Under the pieces are notes generated by a model, which saw only the letters and a list, made by a program, of their open reading frames with translations, made no database searches and was not told where the DNA came from. A DNA stretch of 42,764 nucleotides from Candidatus Gastranaerophilales bacterium (GTDB taxonomy: Bacteria; Cyanobacteriota; Vampirovibrionia; Gastranaerophilales; Gastranaerophilaceae). Shown one piece after another: positions 40,444 to 42,764 of this stretch. The stretch's first letter is position 1. Every line of letters starts with the position of its first letter. Location: NCBI GenBank assembly GCA_944322945.1, contig CALUQN010000023.1, positions 1 through 42,764 on the forward strand. Direction: 5' to 3'. A program made the translations under genes and the position numbers.

Positions 40444-42198
40444 ATGGGAATGGCAGCTTCACAAGCCAGATTGTTGAGCATCACCACCCGTTTGACGAAC
40501 AATGAATTTCGTTCGCAGATGGTGGCGAACAGCAAAATGCGTCTTGCAAACGAGACGCAGGCGGCTAGTGATGAGTACATGGAGGCACTGAACGCCACCA
40601 AGCTGCAGTATGTGTATTATGATGCAAACGGGGAACAGACGCAGTACGATTTAACTGCAAGTACAATCCTGCAATACCAGCCGTTAAAGAACCAGTATGC
40701 GCTGGTAAATCGTGCAGGGCAAACAATGGTTAACCACAACGACGCAACTACTTTCCAACAGGCTAATAACAGAGACGAATTCTTAGTATTGAACAACTGT
40801 GCGGAAATGGTTGAAAAAGAACGCGACAACCCTGAGTATCCGATATGGGAATCGCAGGAACCCAACCCGGATGATCCTAAGTACTGGACTGTCAGCAAAG
40901 AATCAAGCTGTAAATTGTACGCACAATTTGTTGATGCGGGCGATTATTGTCGTGATGAAGCTTTAAATCACGGTGATGCCGGTTGTTATATACACGTTTT
41001 GAACCACTTGATTGATTTTTCATACCCAAACCCGGACCCCAATATTACATATCCTGCAACATACGAAACCAGTTTAGGCGCATCGCACACAATAACTCTC
41101 GGTTATCACGGGGGTGGCGGCATGTGCTCTACAGACAACTGTACAACAATGGCAGAAGTTTCACATCAAATATCATATGGTAATAATGACGGTGAAACAA
41201 TATACGCACCTGACGTCCAAAACAATGGTGATTACAGATTGAATGCAGACGGTACATACACAATTAACCTTGATACACCAAAACTAACAGTTGGCAGCGA
41301 TGGTTATGAACATCCTATCTACGATGCTGATGGTAATCCTGAAACAGAAAATAAAGACGTTATTTATTACACATTTAATACAGGCAATCCGGATGCTGAC
41401 CTCTTATTAGGTAACTATGGTGCTGATGGTTCCTTAAAAACATTGAAACAAAAAATTATTGACTTATATTATGCTGTACAAAGCAGAAGTGCGCTTGGGA
41501 TAGATTATAAAGACCTTGAAAACGCATTGAAAAACTTCCAGGTCGATATGAATACAGCATTTACAGAAAAAGAATTTGATCAGGGTAAATTTGATGCAGA
41601 TAAGCAAGAATGGGTTGATAATGAGCCCGAAGAAATATTAACATACAATGAACTTGAAATCACAGACCCTGACAAAGCTGAATGGTATAACAATCTGTGG
41701 TACAGAATGAATGGCGCAGTGTTTGACGAAGAATTTATGCAGAGTGCTAGCGACAAAGACTTTAATAACCACGATGACCAACACTTAAAATACTTTGAAA
41801 AAACAGAAGAGGCAGACCAAAGCTGGGTTGAGTTTGATGAAGTTTTAATTAACAGCCCAGAATGGCTTCAATTTGCGCTGGAATCCGGCGAATTGACACT
41901 GGAAAAAGTCGTGTTCAACGAAGACTACGACACCACTACAGAACTCGAAAACAAAACATGGCAGGCTACAACTTGGTCGTCAACATCTGATATTGTGGAA
42001 GTGACAGACCAGCTTGCAATCACAAAAGCTGAAGTTAAATACGAACAGGCTCTGAGAGACATTCAGGCAAAAGACAAAGAATACGATAACGACATCAAGA
42101 AATTAGACACAGAACACAACGCATTGCAGACTGAATATGATTCAATTAAGGGCGTGCTCGATAAAAACATGGAACGCTCCTTCAAAGCCTTCTCTTAA
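40444..42198 (+). CDS. Lineage-specific 584-residue protein (MGMAASQARLL family)
   Basis: The N-terminus (MGMAASQARLLSITTRLTNN) and the C-terminal coiled coil (AKDKEYDNDIKKLDTEHNAL, then QTEYDSIKGVLDKNMERSFK) belong to a family I associate with gut Melainabacteria; function unknown. The two conserved ends with long helices resemble the way axial proteins of flagella and secretion needles keep N- and C-terminal helices, but this is analogy only. The middle (about 95-500) is acidic, aromatic and Asn/Asp-rich and looks extracellular. It contains a Gly/His/Cys patch (YHGGGGMCSTDNCTTM). There is no classical signal peptide. The ribosome site is weak (AAAGG about 13 nt upstream). Confidence 0.7.
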   Translation: MGMAASQARLLSITTRLTNNEFRSQMVANSKMRLANETQAASDEYMEALNATKLQYVYYDANGEQTQYDLTASTILQYQPLKNQYALVNRAGQTMVNHNDATTFQQANNRDEFLVLNNCAEMVEKERDNPEYPIWESQEPNPDDPKYWTVSKESSCKLYAQFVDAGDYCRDEALNHGDAGCYIHVLNHLIDFSYPNPDPNITYPATYETSLGASHTITLGYHGGGGMCSTDNCTTMAEVSHQISYGNNDGETIYAPDVQNNGDYRLNADGTYTINLDTPKLTVGSDGYEHPIYDADGNPETENKDVIYYTFNTGNPDADLLLGNYGADGSLKTLKQKIIDLYYAVQSRSALGIDYKDLENALKNFQVDMNTAFTEKEFDQGKFDADKQEWVDNEPEEILTYNELEITDPDKAEWYNNLWYRMNGAVFDEEFMQSASDKDFNNHDDQHLKYFEKTEEADQSWVEFDEVLINSPEWLQFALESGELTLEKVVFNEDYDTTTELENKTWQATTWSSTSDIVEVTDQLAITKAEVKYEQALRDIQAKDKEYDNDIKKLDTEHNALQTEYDSIKGVLDKNMERSFKAFS

Positions 42199-42764
42199 AA
42201 TTTAACAAACATGATGTTTGCATCATTATTCTTTACACAGACTGAAATACCGCCTTTTGATGATGTTCACGCAACCTGACAAGGCTTTTAAGAGGAGGCT
42301 TTTGTCATGTCCGTAAGAGCATAACAACAATACGTCATTCTGAGGGCTTTAGTCCGAAGAATCTCAATTAAAAAAAAGATTCTTCACCCCTGAATTGTCA
42401 TCTGGTTCAGAATGACAGCTGGTGGGCACGCGTTCGCTTTGCCCACCCTATAACTACCTCTTTCCCTCGCCCCTATGGGGATGCTAGTTCGAACCGGCGA
42501 GGTACGAGCCGTGTGAGACTGTATGCCGACTAAAGTCGGCTGAGGGTTAGGGTGAGGGGGGTGTCAATAATTAACAGGAGAGGGGGTCTGTCACCCTGAA
42601 CTTGGTTAAACCACCTTCCCCGGCTTGGGGAAGCGAATTTGCACTCTGCCGAACAAAACCTGACTTAATGTCTGGTTTTGTGAGAGGGGACGACACGCAG
42701 TTAGTCCGGTTAGCGAGGAAATTGAGCGAAGTTGAACCGCAGGTTCAAAAGCGAAACTTTCCGA
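42199..42764. repeat. Repeat cluster R3 (runs off the window)
   Basis: This cluster holds element B in the same orientation as in R1 (42207-42325), and the GAAGAATCT/GGGC unit (42335-42386) and GTGGGCA stem-loop (42422-42446), both inverted relative to R1. A GCCGAC-TAAA-GTCGGC stem-loop (42525-42540) and element A, long form (from 42590), follow. No gene is seen. The first palindrome, ATGATG-TTTG-CATCAT at 42211-42226, lies 13 bp after the 584-aa gene and may end its transcript. Confidence 0.8.
42590..42764 (+). repeat. Dispersed element A, long form, truncated by the window end
   Basis: Starts GTCACCCTGAACTTGGTT. The internal insert begins at 42634 and is identical to 6098 onward over 131 bp except one base (TGACTTAATG against TGACTAAATG). 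Confidence 0.85.

Noticed and set aside
42485-42540. tRNA-like string with GTTCGAAC and nearby stems
   Set aside because: No acceptor, D- or anticodon arms can be folded around it; it is part of repeat cluster R3.

Overview
The window reads as an AT-rich chromosomal segment of a didermic bacterium. I infer a gut member of the Cyanobacteria-related Vampirovibrionia (Melainabacteria, order Gastranaerophilales). The grounds are a TonB-like envelope protein, a NusB of about 220 residues as in Cyanobacteria, and a 584-residue protein whose N-terminus starts MGMAASQARLLSIT and whose C-terminal coiled coil holds the string LDTEHNALQTEYDS, a lineage-specific family I associate with that order. This placement rests on recollection of families, not on a search. 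No rRNA, tRNA or CRISPR array was seen.

Layout. 1-4927 (+): the end of a TonB-like protein with an 84-bp tandem repeat, a small sigma-70-type factor, and a zinc-ribbon/STAND ATPase/TPR protein. 4933-5958 (-): a zinc-ribbon methyltransferase. 5959-6934: repeat cluster R1. 6996-10760 (+): grpE, dnaJ, a secreted beta-propeller and an O-methyltransferase, tightly packed. 10813-13299 (-): nusB and a large TPR protein, divergent from a 220-aa unknown (13432-14094). 14188-16847 (-): a radical-SAM protein and a membrane acyltransferase. 16935-19092 (-): a three-gene type II restriction-modification cassette with two adenine methylases of the DpnM and DpnA types and a compact PD-(D/E)XK nuclease. 19238-21664 (+): DUF47-Pit phosphate uptake plus a metallo-beta-lactamase-fold hydrolase. 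21725-23009 (+): two poorly known genes. 23014-26034 (-): a CoA-disulfide reductase/rhodanese with two CoA-transferase subunits. 26152-31018: thioredoxin (+), then a solenoid repeat protein, a 2-hydroxyacid dehydrogenase, galE and gltX (all -). 31202-35693 (-): an AddAB-like recombination pair with unusual domain partition. 35859-37848 (+): a small winged-helix protein and uvrC lacking its usual C-terminal domain. 37849-39123: repeat cluster R2. 39124-42198: two divergent lineage-specific genes. 42199-42764: repeat cluster R3, which runs off the end.

Themes. The three repeat clusters share the same palindromic modules in shuffled order and orientation. GATC is strongly under-represented across the window (25 sites by eye) except inside the restriction-modification genes. 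Several genes have a consensus -10 box placed so that transcription should begin at the start codon, implying leaderless mRNAs. The DNA-processing genes (RM cassette, AddAB-like pair, UvrC) are the most distinctive functional content.
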